From assembly GCA_028064935.1 (NCBI GenBank), contig JAPTWT010000254.1, forward strand, positions 1 to 5,332: a DNA stretch of 5,332 bases. The letters are read 5' to 3'. The notes below the pieces were generated by a model. It had not been told where the DNA came from. It did no database searches and was given only the letters and a program-made list of their open reading frames with translations. This stretch comes from Gammaproteobacteria bacterium (GTDB taxonomy: Bacteria; Pseudomonadota; Gammaproteobacteria; Acidiferrobacterales; Acidiferrobacteraceae). The position numbers were made by a program, and so were the translations under genes. The first letter of the stretch is position 1; each line of letters starts with the position of its first letter. Below, in pieces: positions 1-5,332 of this stretch.

Positions 1-142
1 GAGCTATAGCCGGCTCATGGATGGCCTGCGCAAGGCCTCGATCGTCATCGATCGCAAGGTGCTGGCCGACATCGCGGTCGCCGACAAGGCGGCGTTCGCA
101 GCGCTCGCCGAGAAGGCCAAAGCGACACTATCCGTCGCTTAA
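1..142 (+). CDS. rplT: 50S ribosomal protein L20, C-terminal part (5' end outside window)
   Basis: Only the last 46 codons are present, read from base 2 and ending at TAA 140-142; base 1 is the last base of the preceding codon. The segment [19 protein letters not shown] followed by [13 protein letters not shown] is the typical L20 C-terminus. E. coli has YSRFINGLKKASVEIDRK followed by ILADIAVFDKVAF. L20 binds 23S rRNA, is needed early in 50S assembly, and in several bacteria represses its own operon. Its position directly before pheS is the conserved proteobacterial order (infC-rpmI-rplT-pheS-pheT-ihfA); the upstream genes are outside the window. The 18 nt to pheS hold no terminator, so read-through into pheS is expected. 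The identification rests on recalled family similarity plus context and is very secure. Confidence 0.97.
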   Translation, partial: SYSRLMDGLRKASIVIDRKVLADIAVADKAAFAALAEKAKATLSVA

Positions 143-160
143 GGGGACCATCTTCGGGAC

Positions 161-1195
161 ATGGGCGAGCCGTTCGCAGAGAGGCTTGAGCGGCTCGCGC
201 GTGAGGCCGACGGCGAACTCGCCGCCACCTCCGATCTCGCGGAGCTGGAGGCGTGGCGGGTGCGATTCCTCGGCAAGAGTGGCCGGCTCACCGAGGAATT
301 GAAGCGCATAGGGACCCTGAGCGTCGAGGAGCGCCCGCACGCCGGGCAGCTCGTCAATCAGATCAAGGGACGCTTGGAGGGGGCGCAAGGCCAGAGGCGG
401 GAGGCGCTGGCGGCGCGCGCGCAGGAGGCGCGGCTAGCCGCCGAGGCGGTCGATGTCACCCTTCCTGGACGCGGCCGATGGTTGGGGGGTCTACACCCGC
501 TCACGCAGGCCCTCCGGCGCATCGAGGACATCTTCGCGATCCTGGGCTTCGATTGGGCCTGGGGGCCCGAGATCGAAGACGAGTTCCATAATTTTGAGGC
601 CCTCAATATCCCCGCCCATCACCCGGCGCGGGCCATGCACGACACCTTCTATCTCGCCTCCGGAGGGCTGTTGCGTACGCACACCTCCACGGTACAGATC
701 CGGTTCATGGAGCACCACGAGCCGCCGTTTCGGATCATCGCCCCGGGGCGCGTATACCGTGCCGATGCCCTGGACCCCACCCATAGCCCGGTATTTCACC
801 AAGTCGAGGGCCTGGTGGTGGCCGAGGGCATCCACATGGGACACTTGAAGGCGACTCTGAAGGAGTTTCTCGAGCGGTTTTTCGAGCGCGCGCTTAGCAT
901 GCGCCTGCGGCCTTCCTATTTCCCGTTCACCGAGCCGTCGGCGGAGGTGGATATCGGCTGCCTTTTGTGCGGCGGCACGGGATGTCGGGTGTGCAAGGGG
1001 ACCGGGTTTATCGAGGTCCTGGGCTGTGGGCTCGTGCACCCTGCGGTGCTGGCGCGCATCGGCATCGATGCCGAACGCTATACCGGCTTTGCCTTCGGCA
1101 TGGGGGTCGAGCGGCTACTGATGTTGAAAGACGGGGTGCCGGACGTCCGGCTCTTTTACGAGAATGACCTGCGTTTCCTAAGGAGCCTGCGGTAG
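161..1195 (+). CDS. pheS: Phenylalanine--tRNA ligase alpha subunit
   Basis: This is the catalytic subunit of the cytoplasmic (alpha-beta)2 phenylalanyl-tRNA synthetase (class II), which activates Phe with ATP and charges tRNA-Phe. It has 344 residues against 327 in E. coli. Residues 1-95 form the alpha-helical, charged N-terminal arm (coiled coil, tRNA binding). Residues 110-344 are the class II core. Visible motifs are the [20 protein letters not shown] block (135-154), motif 2 [10 protein letters not shown] with [11 protein letters not shown] (191-217), [11 protein letters not shown] (254-264), and motif 3 [10 protein letters not shown] (309-318). A311 lines up with the Phe-pocket alanine A294 of E. 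coli when counted from the C-terminus. An insert with four cysteines (C267, C270, C275, C278) sits just after AEVD. The ATG at 161 gives the family's normal N-terminus; a purine-rich AAGGGGA lies at 141-147, somewhat far upstream. TAG is at 1193-1195, 3 nt before pheT, which indicates co-translation. Confidence 0.98.
   Translation: MGEPFAERLERLAREADGELAATSDLAELEAWRVRFLGKSGRLTEELKRIGTLSVEERPHAGQLVNQIKGRLEGAQGQRREALAARAQEARLAAEAVDVTLPGRGRWLGGLHPLTQALRRIEDIFAILGFDWAWGPEIEDEFHNFEALNIPAHHPARAMHDTFYLASGGLLRTHTSTVQIRFMEHHEPPFRIIAPGRVYRADALDPTHSPVFHQVEGLVVAEGIHMGHLKATLKEFLERFFERALSMRLRPSYFPFTEPSAEVDIGCLLCGGTGCRVCKGTGFIEVLGCGLVHPAVLARIGIDAERYTGFAFGMGVERLLMLKDGVPDVRLFYENDLRFLRSLR
1180..1185 (+). promoter_or_regulatory. 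Ribosome binding site of pheT inside the pheS coding end
   Basis: AAGGAG lies 13 nt before the GTG at 1199 and within the last codons of pheS. It supports the GTG start and means a ribosome finishing pheS covers the pheT start region, which fits coupled, near-equimolar synthesis of the two synthetase subunits. The spacing is longer than the usual 5-9 nt. Confidence 0.6.
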
Positions 1196-1198
1196 GCC

Positions 1199-3562
1199 GT
1201 GCGTATCGCGAAACAGTGGCTGCTGGATTGGCTCGATACGCGCCTGCCCTTCGAGGACCTGGGGGCGGCATTGACGCGTGGCGGTTTCGAGGTCGAGGGC
1301 GCCGGCACCACCGGACCGGCCTTGCCGGGGGTGGTGGTGGGGCGCATCGCGGCGATCACCGCCCATCCACACGCCGAGCGCCTGCGCATCTGTACGGTCG
1401 ATTGCGGCGAGGATGGCGTGCGCACGGTCGTGTGCGGCGCGGCCAACGCGCGCTTGGGGTTGAAGGCGCCGCTGGCGCTGCCGGGGGCCGTGCTCGGGAA
1501 GCGCGTCATAACCGAGGCCGAGCTGCGCGGCGTGCGTTCGCACGGCATGTTGTGCTCGGGGGCGGAACTCGGGCTTGCCGCTACCGAGGGCCTCTGGGAG
1601 CTACCGGAGGACGCCCCGCCCGGGATGGCGCTCGCCGACTATTTCCGGTTCGCCGATCCCTATCTGGACGTGGCCGTGACCCCCAATCGTGGCGATTGCC
1701 TGAGCGTAAAGGGTGTAGCGCGCGAGCTCGCGGCGCTCACCGGCGGGCGCTTTCGCGCGCCGCGACCGCGTGCCTTGAAGGTAAGCGGCGTCACACCGCA
1801 CGTGTCGGTTGAGGACAAGTCCCGCTGTCCCCGCTATTGCGCGCGCCTCATAAGCGGCATGGCGCCCGACAAAGGCAGTCCCGGATGGCTCGTCGAGCGC
1901 CTGCGAGTATGCGGGGCGAGTGCGCGCCATCCGGCGGTGGACGTCACCAACTATATCCTTTTCGACCTCGGTCAACCCCTGCATGCCTTCGATGCCGCGC
2001 TCGTGCGCGGCGCGGTGGTGGTACGCGGCGCGCACCCGGGCGAGGAGATCACGCTGCTCGATGGCGCGACGCGCCGGCTCAATGCCGATGATCTCATCAT
2101 CGCCGATGACGAGGGTCCGCTGGCGGTGGCCGGCGTCATGGGCGGCCGGCGCGCGGCGGTCGGGCCGGCGACCCGGTCGGTACTGCTGGAGGCCGCGTAT
2201 TTTCGCCCCGACACACTGTCGCGGACCGCGCGGCGCCTGGGTCTCGCCACGGAGTCGGCGCTGCGCTTCGAGCGCGGCGTGGACCCCGAGTTGTGCGAGC
2301 TTGCCCTGGAGCGCGCCACGGCTTTGATCCTGAAGATTGCAGGCGGTGTCGCAAGCCCGGCGGCCGAGCACAGCGTCCCGGAATTATGGCCGCGCCCGGA
2401 GCCGATACGCCTGCGTCTGGAACGTATCCGCCGGCTGCTTGGGGTAGGCGTGCCGCGCGCCCACGTGACGCGTCTCTTGAAGGGGCTTGGCATGACGGTC
2501 ACGGCCTCGCACGGCGACCTGCTCGTGACCGCGCCCCGTTTCCGCTTCGATATCCGCGCCGAGGTCGATCTCATAGAGGAGGTGGCGCGACTCCTCGGAT
2601 ACGACGAGATCCCGGCGGTCGCGCTTTCGCAGGCCCCGCTATCGGCGCGGCCGCGGGCCTTGGGGCTACGCCGCGCTGCTGATCTGCTCGTAGACCGCGA
2701 CTACCACGAGGCCATGACCTTTAGTCTCGTAGACCCCGAGGAGCAGACGCGTCTCGGGATCCCCGCACAGGCCCTGCTGCGCAACCCCTTGGCGGCTCCT
2801 TGGTCGGCGCTGCGCGCAAGCCTGATCCCGGGACTTTTGGCCGCGGCCCTCCATAACCGCAGGCGCCAGCAGGGGCGCGTGCGCCTGTTCGAGGTGGGGA
2901 CGTGCTTTCGGGCGGCGGACTCCGGGACGGCGGTGGATGAGGAGCTGCGCCTGGCCGGTGTGGCCCTGGGGCCGGCGTGGCCGGAACAGTGGGGGGCGCC
3001 GGGGCGTCTTGTGGACTTCTTTGATGTCAAGGGTGATGTCGAGGTGCTGTGCGCGCTGGCCGGTGCGACGCTGGCGGTGGAGGCCGGCGACATCCCGCCG
3101 TTTCTCCAGAAGGGGCTGGCCGCCACCCTGCGTGTGGGCGGCGAGACGATCGGATTCCTGGGGGGGCTTAGTCCCGCCCATCGCGAGCGGCTCGGTTTCG
3201 AGGAGCCGGTGTTCGTGTTCGAGATCCATGCCGCGCCCCTTGGGCAGCCACTTGGGGGGCGCGCGCAGGAGCCCCCACGTTTCCCGTCGGTGCGCCGCGA
3301 TCTCGCCGTGGTCGTGCGCGCAGACCTACCCGCCGGTGCCGTCCTGGAGACCGTTCGCGTAAACGCCGGGCCGCTTTTGCAAGGCCTGGTCCTGTTTGAT
3401 GTGTATCAGGGCGAAGGCCTTGATTTAGGAAAGAAAAGCCTGGCGCTGGGCTTGACCTTGCAGGACTTCTCGCGCACTCTTACAGATGAGGTGGTCGACG
3501 GCCTTGTGGCGCAGGTCCTGGCGGCCTTGAAGGCGGCCCATGGGGCCGAACTCCGACAATAA
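1199..3562 (+). CDS. pheT: Phenylalanine--tRNA ligase beta subunit
   Basis: This is the large subunit of phenylalanyl-tRNA synthetase. It binds tRNA-Phe and hydrolyses mischarged Tyr-tRNA-Phe. It has 787 residues (795 in E. coli), so it is full length. In order: N-terminal [12 protein letters not shown]; a tRNA-binding OB-fold domain (about 40-150, with [15 protein letters not shown] and [17 protein letters not shown]); the B3/B4 editing domain (about 205-385, with GQPLHAFDA at 258-266, VMGG at 313-316, E331 and [13 protein letters not shown] at 351-363); the B5 domain (about 400-475); the catalytic-like B6/B7 fold (about 480-680, with FEVG at 564-567); and the C-terminal FDX-ACB anticodon-binding domain (about 692-787, starting [12 protein letters not shown] and containing [10 protein letters not shown]). 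The editing His of E. coli (H265) corresponds to H262. The start is GTG; no in-frame alternative gives a better family N-terminus. TAA is at 3560-3562. A run of seven G at 3160-3166 leaves the frame intact. Confidence 0.98.
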   Translation: MRIAKQWLLDWLDTRLPFEDLGAALTRGGFEVEGAGTTGPALPGVVVGRIAAITAHPHAERLRICTVDCGEDGVRTVVCGAANARLGLKAPLALPGAVLGKRVITEAELRGVRSHGMLCSGAELGLAATEGLWELPEDAPPGMALADYFRFADPYLDVAVTPNRGDCLSVKGVARELAALTGGRFRAPRPRALKVSGVTPHVSVEDKSRCPRYCARLISGMAPDKGSPGWLVERLRVCGASARHPAVDVTNYILFDLGQPLHAFDAALVRGAVVVRGAHPGEEITLLDGATRRLNADDLIIADDEGPLAVAGVMGGRRAAVGPATRSVLLEAAYFRPDTLSRTARRLGLATESALRFERGVDPELCELALERATALILKIAGGVASPAAEHSVPELWPRPEPIRLRLERIRRLLGVGVPRAHVTRLLKGLGMTVTASHGDLLVTAPRFRFDIRAEVDLIEEVARLLGYDEIPAVALSQAPLSARPRALGLRRAADLLVDRDYHEAMTFSLVDPEEQTRLGIPAQALLRNPLAAPWSALRASLIPGLLAAALHNRRRQQGRVRLFEVGTCFRAADSGTAVDEELRLAGVALGPAWPEQWGAPGRLVDFFDVKGDVEVLCALAGATLAVEAGDIPPFLQKGLAATLRVGGETIGFLGGLSPAHRERLGFEEPVFVFEIHAAPLGQPLGGRAQEPPRFPSVRRDLAVVVRADLPAGAVLETVRVNAGPLLQGLVLFDVYQGEGLDLGKKSLALGLTLQDFSRTLTDEVVDGLVAQVLAALKAAHGAELRQ

Positions 3563-3593
3563 CAAAAAACCAGTCACGTCAAGGGAAGGAACC

Positions 3594-3893
3594 ATGGCAC
3601 TGACGAAGGCGGACCTCGCTGAGGCGTTGTTCCGAGAGCTTGGGCTGAATAAGCGCGAGGCGAAGGACTTTGTCGAGCTCTTTTTCGAGAAGATCTGCGA
3701 GACCCTAGGCCAGGGCGAGACGGTCAAGTTGTCGGGCTTTGGTAATTTCGATATCCGTCGCAAGGGTCGGCGACCGGGACGCAACCCCAAGACCGGCGAG
3801 GAGATCCCGATCGCCGAGCGGCGCGTCGTGACGTTTCGCGCCAGCCATAAGCTGAAGGAGCGGGTCGACGGCCATGCTCGATCCGGGGGATAA
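3594..3893 (+). CDS. ihfA: Integration host factor subunit alpha
   Basis: This is a nucleoid-associated protein that pairs with IhfB (gene not in this window) and bends DNA sharply at specific sites. It acts in transcription, replication initiation and recombination. It has 99 residues, the same length as E. coli IhfA. The N-terminus [23 protein letters not shown] at 44-53, [13 protein letters not shown] at 60-72 with the DNA-intercalating proline P65, and [16 protein letters not shown] at 76-91 are characteristic of IHF-alpha rather than HU. I chose the ATG at 3594 because it matches the family start and has AAGGGAAGGA at 3581-3590 just upstream. An in-frame ATG at 3540 would add 18 unrelated residues overlapping pheT. 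The gene follows pheT by 31 nt, a conserved link, and its end overlaps the next gene by 20 nt. Confidence 0.97.
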   Translation: MALTKADLAEALFRELGLNKREAKDFVELFFEKICETLGQGETVKLSGFGNFDIRRKGRRPGRNPKTGEEIPIAERRVVTFRASHKLKERVDGHARSGG

Positions 3894-4242
3894 CAGCGAA
3901 CTCCCGGCGATTCCGGGGAAGCGGTATTTCACCATCAGCGAAGTGAGCGAACTCTGTCGCGTGAAGCCACACGTGCTGCGCTATTGGGAGCAGGAGTTCC
4001 CAAAGCTCAGGTCGGTCAAGCGGCGCGGCAACCGTCGCTATTATCAGCACCATGATGTCCTGCTGATCCGCGAGATCCGTCATCTCCTCTACATCGAGGG
4101 CTTTACCATCAGCGGCGCGCGCAACCGCCTGATGCATGACAGCGAACCGCCCGCCGAGATCCGCGCCCAGGCCCTGGCGTTGGTGGCGGAAGGGCTCGAA
4201 GAGGTGCGCCGACTTTTGACATCCGACGCCAGTGCTCCCTAG
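3874..4242 (+). CDS. Short MerR-family transcriptional regulator (ihfA-linked)
   Basis: This is a predicted DNA-binding protein of 122 residues. Residues 18-88 form a MerR-type winged helix-turn-helix: [22 protein letters not shown] (helix-turn-helix, ends at E39), then the wing with RRGNRRYY (50-57) and the helices [20 protein letters not shown] (64-83). The remaining C-terminus (about 90-122) is a short helical tail that could form the antiparallel coiled coil of a dimer. There is no recognisable effector domain. C28 is the only cysteine, so metal sensing of the MerR/CueR/ZntR kind is unlikely. MerR-like genes of this size directly after ihfA are common in Gamma- and Betaproteobacteria, but I know of no established target or ligand. 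The ATG at 3874 lies inside the ihfA end, with GAAGGAG at 3854-3860 as ribosome binding site, so the two genes are probably translationally coupled. TAG is at 4240-4242. Confidence 0.93.
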   Translation: MLDPGDNSELPAIPGKRYFTISEVSELCRVKPHVLRYWEQEFPKLRSVKRRGNRRYYQHHDVLLIREIRHLLYIEGFTISGARNRLMHDSEPPAEIRAQALALVAEGLEEVRRLLTSDASAP

Positions 4243-4245
4243 AAT
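4216..4245 (+). promoter_or_regulatory. Predicted sigma70 promoter for the sulfurtransferase gene
   Basis: A perfect -35 TTGACA (4216-4221) is followed by an 18-nt spacer and -10 TAGAAT (4240-4245, five of six consensus bases). The -10 overlaps the TAG stop of the merR-type gene. The predicted start of transcription, 7 nt past the -10, is about 4252. In this GC-rich window such a match is rare, and it lies immediately upstream of the next gene, so a real promoter is likely but unproven. It would uncouple the sulfurtransferase from the upstream pheST-ihfA operon. Confidence 0.6.
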
Positions 4246-4262
4246 GTCCCCGGAGGCGACGC

Positions 4263-5126
4263 ATGTCCCGATATCGCGAGATCGTTACGCCGGCCATCGT
4301 GGCCGCCCATATCGATGACCCATCATGGATCATTCTTGACTGCCGATTCACGCTGAGCGCCCCGGAGGATGGGGCCGAGGCCTATGCCGAAGGGCATCTG
4401 CCGGGGGCGCGTTACGCCGATCTGGAGCGTGACCTGTCGGGGCCTCGGGACGGCCGTTCGGGCCGCCATCCCTTGCCGGAACCGGCGGCGTTTGCCGAGA
4501 CCCTGCGGACCTGGGGGGTGGGTCCCGGGACGCAGGTGGTGGCCTACGACGAGGGGAGCTCTGTCTACGCAAGCCGCCTGTGGTGGCTTTTGCGTGGCTG
4601 GTGGGGGCATGAGGCCGCGGCGGTCCTTGATGGCGGACTGACTGCGTGGGTGGCCGAGGGGCGGCCACTTACGACGGAGGTACCCAAGGTCTCGCTGGGG
4701 GCGCCTTATCCTCGGCCGTCGCGGGCCGAGGGGGCGTGGCTCGATACCGGCGCCGTGGAGGCGATCGTGTCCGGTACCGACCGGCGTCTCCTGGTCGACG
4801 CACGCGGTGCGTCCCGCTTCCGGGGCACGACCGAGTCGCTCGATCCGGTGGCCGGGCATATCCCCGGGGCGCGCAATCGCCCGTTCGAGAACAACTTGCG
4901 TCCTGACCGTACCTTTCGGTCACCGGCGGAATTGCGTTCGGAGTTCCTGGCCTTACTCGGCGAGCGTCCGCCCGGCGATATCGTGCATTACTGTGGCTCC
5001 GGGGTGTCGGCCTGTCACAACATCCTGGCCATGGCCGTAGCGGGCTTCGGGGTCACGACCCTGTATCCGGGGTCGTGGAGCGCCTGGGTGAGCGATGCGC
5101 GCCGTCCGGTGGCAACCGGGGACTGA
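4263..5126 (+). CDS. Two-domain rhodanese-fold sulfurtransferase (3-mercaptopyruvate/thiosulfate type)
   Basis: This 287-residue protein transfers a sulfane sulfur from 3-mercaptopyruvate or thiosulfate to an acceptor such as cyanide or a thiol, through a cysteine persulfide. It has two rhodanese domains. The N-terminal domain (about 5-140) is non-catalytic: DCRF at 26-29, GHLPGARYADLERDLSG at 44-60, and no Cys in the YDEGSS loop at 95-100. The C-terminal domain (about 155-287) is catalytic, with DARGASRFRG at 179-188, GHIPGARNRPFENNL at 198-212 and the active-site loop CGSGVSA at 244-250 with nucleophile C244. A loop beginning CG[ST]G fits mercaptopyruvate sulfurtransferases (E. coli SseA: CGSGVTA) better than classical thiosulfate rhodaneses (CRKGVTA). 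Substrate choice from the loop alone is not certain. No signal peptide is seen, so it is cytoplasmic. GGAGG at 4252-4256, 6 nt before the ATG, fixes the start. The gene lies 20 nt after the MerR-type gene and is followed by an insertion sequence. Confidence 0.93.
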   Translation: MSRYREIVTPAIVAAHIDDPSWIILDCRFTLSAPEDGAEAYAEGHLPGARYADLERDLSGPRDGRSGRHPLPEPAAFAETLRTWGVGPGTQVVAYDEGSSVYASRLWWLLRGWWGHEAAAVLDGGLTAWVAEGRPLTTEVPKVSLGAPYPRPSRAEGAWLDTGAVEAIVSGTDRRLLVDARGASRFRGTTESLDPVAGHIPGARNRPFENNLRPDRTFRSPAELRSEFLALLGERPPGDIVHYCGSGVSACHNILAMAVAGFGVTTLYPGSWSAWVSDARRPVATGD

Positions 5127-5142
5127 CCCAGTGCGCGACAAG

Positions 5143-5162
5143 CCCCGCCGTGCAGGGCGGGG
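5143..5162 (+). repeat. GC-rich hairpin, probable IS605-type subterminal recognition hairpin
   Basis: CCCCGCC (5143-5149) pairs perfectly with GGCGGGG (5156-5162) across the 6-nt loop GTGCAG. The flanks read AAG before and AAGGATAG after. Hairpins with an AAGCCCC...GGGG arrangement are familiar from the ends of IS605/IS1341-like elements, especially the right end after tnpB. Here the hairpin lies on the left, 51 nt before tnpB. No T-run follows, so it is not a typical intrinsic terminator, though it could still hinder read-through from the sulfurtransferase gene. Confidence 0.7.
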
Positions 5163-5173
5163 AAGGATAGCGC

Positions 5174-5190
5174 GGACGCCGAAGGCGTCC
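5174..5190 (+). repeat. Perfect 7-bp hairpin between IS end and tnpB
   Basis: GGACGCC (5174-5180), loop GAA, GGCGTCC (5184-5190). It is followed by only three T, so it is at best a weak terminator. It sits 23 nt before the tnpB ATG, where a -35 box would be expected. It could be a second structural element of the transposon left end, a block to outside transcription entering tnpB, or an operator-like palindrome. Confidence 0.65.
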
Positions 5191-5201
5191 TTTCGGTGAT
5201 C

Positions 5202-5207
5202 TATACT
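5202..5207 (+). promoter_or_regulatory. Probable -10 element of tnpB (leaderless start)
   Basis: TATACT matches the sigma70 -10 consensus at five of six bases. The base 7 nt past it is A5214, the first base of the tnpB ATG. No good -35 hexamer is seen at 15-18 nt upstream (around 5178-5186), where the hairpin lies. There is no Shine-Dalgarno sequence before the ATG. Together these suggest weak, leaderless expression. Confidence 0.5.
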
Positions 5208-5213
5208 ATCCGC

Positions 5214-5332
5214 ATGCAGCGCCTCCAAGCCTTCAAGTATGAACTGATACCGACTGGCGATGAGCAGCGTCAGATGCGCCGCTTCGCCGGCTCGTGCCGT
5301 GTCGTGTTCAATGAGGCGCTGGCTTTACAGAA
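5214..5332 (+). CDS. tnpB: RNA-guided nuclease TnpB/OrfB of IS605 family, N-terminal fragment (continues past window)
   Basis: Thirty-nine complete codons are visible, followed by two bases. The start MQRLQAFKYELIPT, then EQRQMRRFAGSCRVVFNEAL, is the TnpB N-terminal signature: a basic beta-strand of the form K-x-x-L-x-P-T, a short helix, then G-x-C/A-R-x-V-[FY]-N. In the family this protein uses an RNA made from the right end of the element to guide cleavage of DNA next to a target-adjacent motif, which favours retention of the element. The RuvC-like DED residues and the zinc ribbon lie beyond the window, so whether the gene is intact is unknown. I chose the ATG at 5214 from the family start; an in-frame GTG at 5196 is possible but has no ribosome binding site. 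The gene starts 87 nt after the sulfurtransferase stop, on the same strand. Confidence 0.9.
   Translation, partial: MQRLQAFKYELIPTGDEQRQMRRFAGSCRVVFNEALALQ

Larger units (their letters stand above)
5165..5211. repeat. Outer 6-bp inverted repeat enclosing the second hairpin and the tnpB -10 box
   Basis: GGATAG (5165-5170) is the exact reverse complement of CTATCC (5206-5211). Between them lie the perfect hairpin at 5174-5190 and most of the tnpB -10 element. A nested stem of this kind could form in single-stranded DNA or RNA. At 6 bp over a 35-nt interior it may also be chance. Confidence 0.4.
5141..5332 (+). mobile_element. Left part of an IS200/IS605 superfamily (IS1341-like, tnpB-bearing) insertion sequence, truncated by window end
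   Basis: The segment combines a GC-rich subterminal hairpin of the type found at the ends of IS605-group elements, a second hairpin, and the start of a tnpB gene. Such elements have no terminal inverted repeats and make no target duplication. They move as single strands by recognition of subterminal hairpins. No tnpA (Y1 transposase) is visible, so this could be a tnpB-only element mobilised in trans, or a tnpA could lie beyond the window. The exact left tip cannot be set from one copy. It should lie some nucleotides 5' of the hairpin, perhaps within 5115-5142, that is around or just after the sulfurtransferase stop codon. Confidence 0.75.

Noticed and set aside
491..1039. 182-codon - strand open frame opposite pheS
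   Set aside because: Antisense shadow of pheS; no domain and no plausible start context.
1601..2371. Long open frame (256 codons) on the - strand opposite pheT
   Set aside because: It lies wholly inside the secure pheT gene and has an arginine/alanine/glycine-rich composition and no recognisable motif. It is the usual shadow frame in GC-rich DNA.
3160..3166. Run of seven G in pheT as a frameshift or phase-variation site
   Set aside because: The reading frame and the family similarity continue normally on both sides, and such runs are expected at this GC content.
3540..3593. Upstream in-frame ATG at 3540 as the start of ihfA
   Set aside because: It would overlap pheT and add 18 residues unlike any IHF. 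The ATG at 3594 has a strong ribosome binding site and gives the 99-residue family length.
5143..5162. Intrinsic terminator of the sulfurtransferase gene
   Set aside because: The stem is strong but is followed by AAGGATAG rather than a T-run. The transposon-end explanation fits better.
5141..5190. Two hairpins as a REP/BIME unit or a CRISPR fragment
   Set aside because: The two palindromes differ in sequence, there are no repeated units with spacers, and no GTAG-type REP foot is seen. Adjacency to tnpB explains them better.
5196..5213. In-frame GTG at 5196 as the tnpB start
   Set aside because: There is no Shine-Dalgarno sequence, it lies upstream of the predicted transcript start, and the TnpB family start matches the ATG at 5214.

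Overview
This is a compact, high-GC, single-direction (+ strand) stretch of a proteobacterial chromosome. The gene order is 3' end of rplT, pheS, pheT, ihfA, short merR-type regulator. That is the classic translation/nucleoid operon of Gamma- and Betaproteobacteria. IhfA is so close to the gammaproteobacterial form that a GC-rich gammaproteobacterium is the best guess. I cannot name the genus. A sulfurtransferase at the end of the cluster would suit a sulfur-metabolising organism but does not prove one.

Bases 1-3893: ribosomal protein L20 (C-terminal 46 residues) is followed after 18 nt by pheS and then, after 3 nt, by pheT. These encode the two subunits of phenylalanyl-tRNA synthetase. After 31 nt comes ihfA, the alpha subunit of integration host factor. 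No terminator and no pheM-like leader peptide is visible between rplT and pheS, so the genes look co-transcribed and translationally coupled. PheS carries a four-cysteine insert that is absent from the E. coli enzyme as I recall it.

Bases 3874-5126: a 122-residue MerR-family regulator overlaps the end of ihfA by 20 nt, a usual arrangement for this pair. Straddling its stop codon is a strong sigma70-type promoter (TTGACA, 18 nt, TAGAAT). It should drive the next gene, a two-domain rhodanese-fold sulfurtransferase with a mercaptopyruvate-type CGSGVSA active-site loop, from an extremely short leader.

Bases 5127-5332: this is the left part of an insertion sequence of the IS200/IS605 (IS1341-like, tnpB) type. 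It contains a GC-rich hairpin, a second perfect hairpin, an outer 6-bp inverted repeat, and the first 39 codons of tnpB. The tnpB -10 box is placed so that the transcript should begin at or very near the A of its ATG (leaderless). The element runs off the window, so the TnpB nuclease domain, the right end and any reRNA/omegaRNA cannot be assessed. This mobile element is the only accessory part of the window; the rest is ordinary core genome with a few unusual details.
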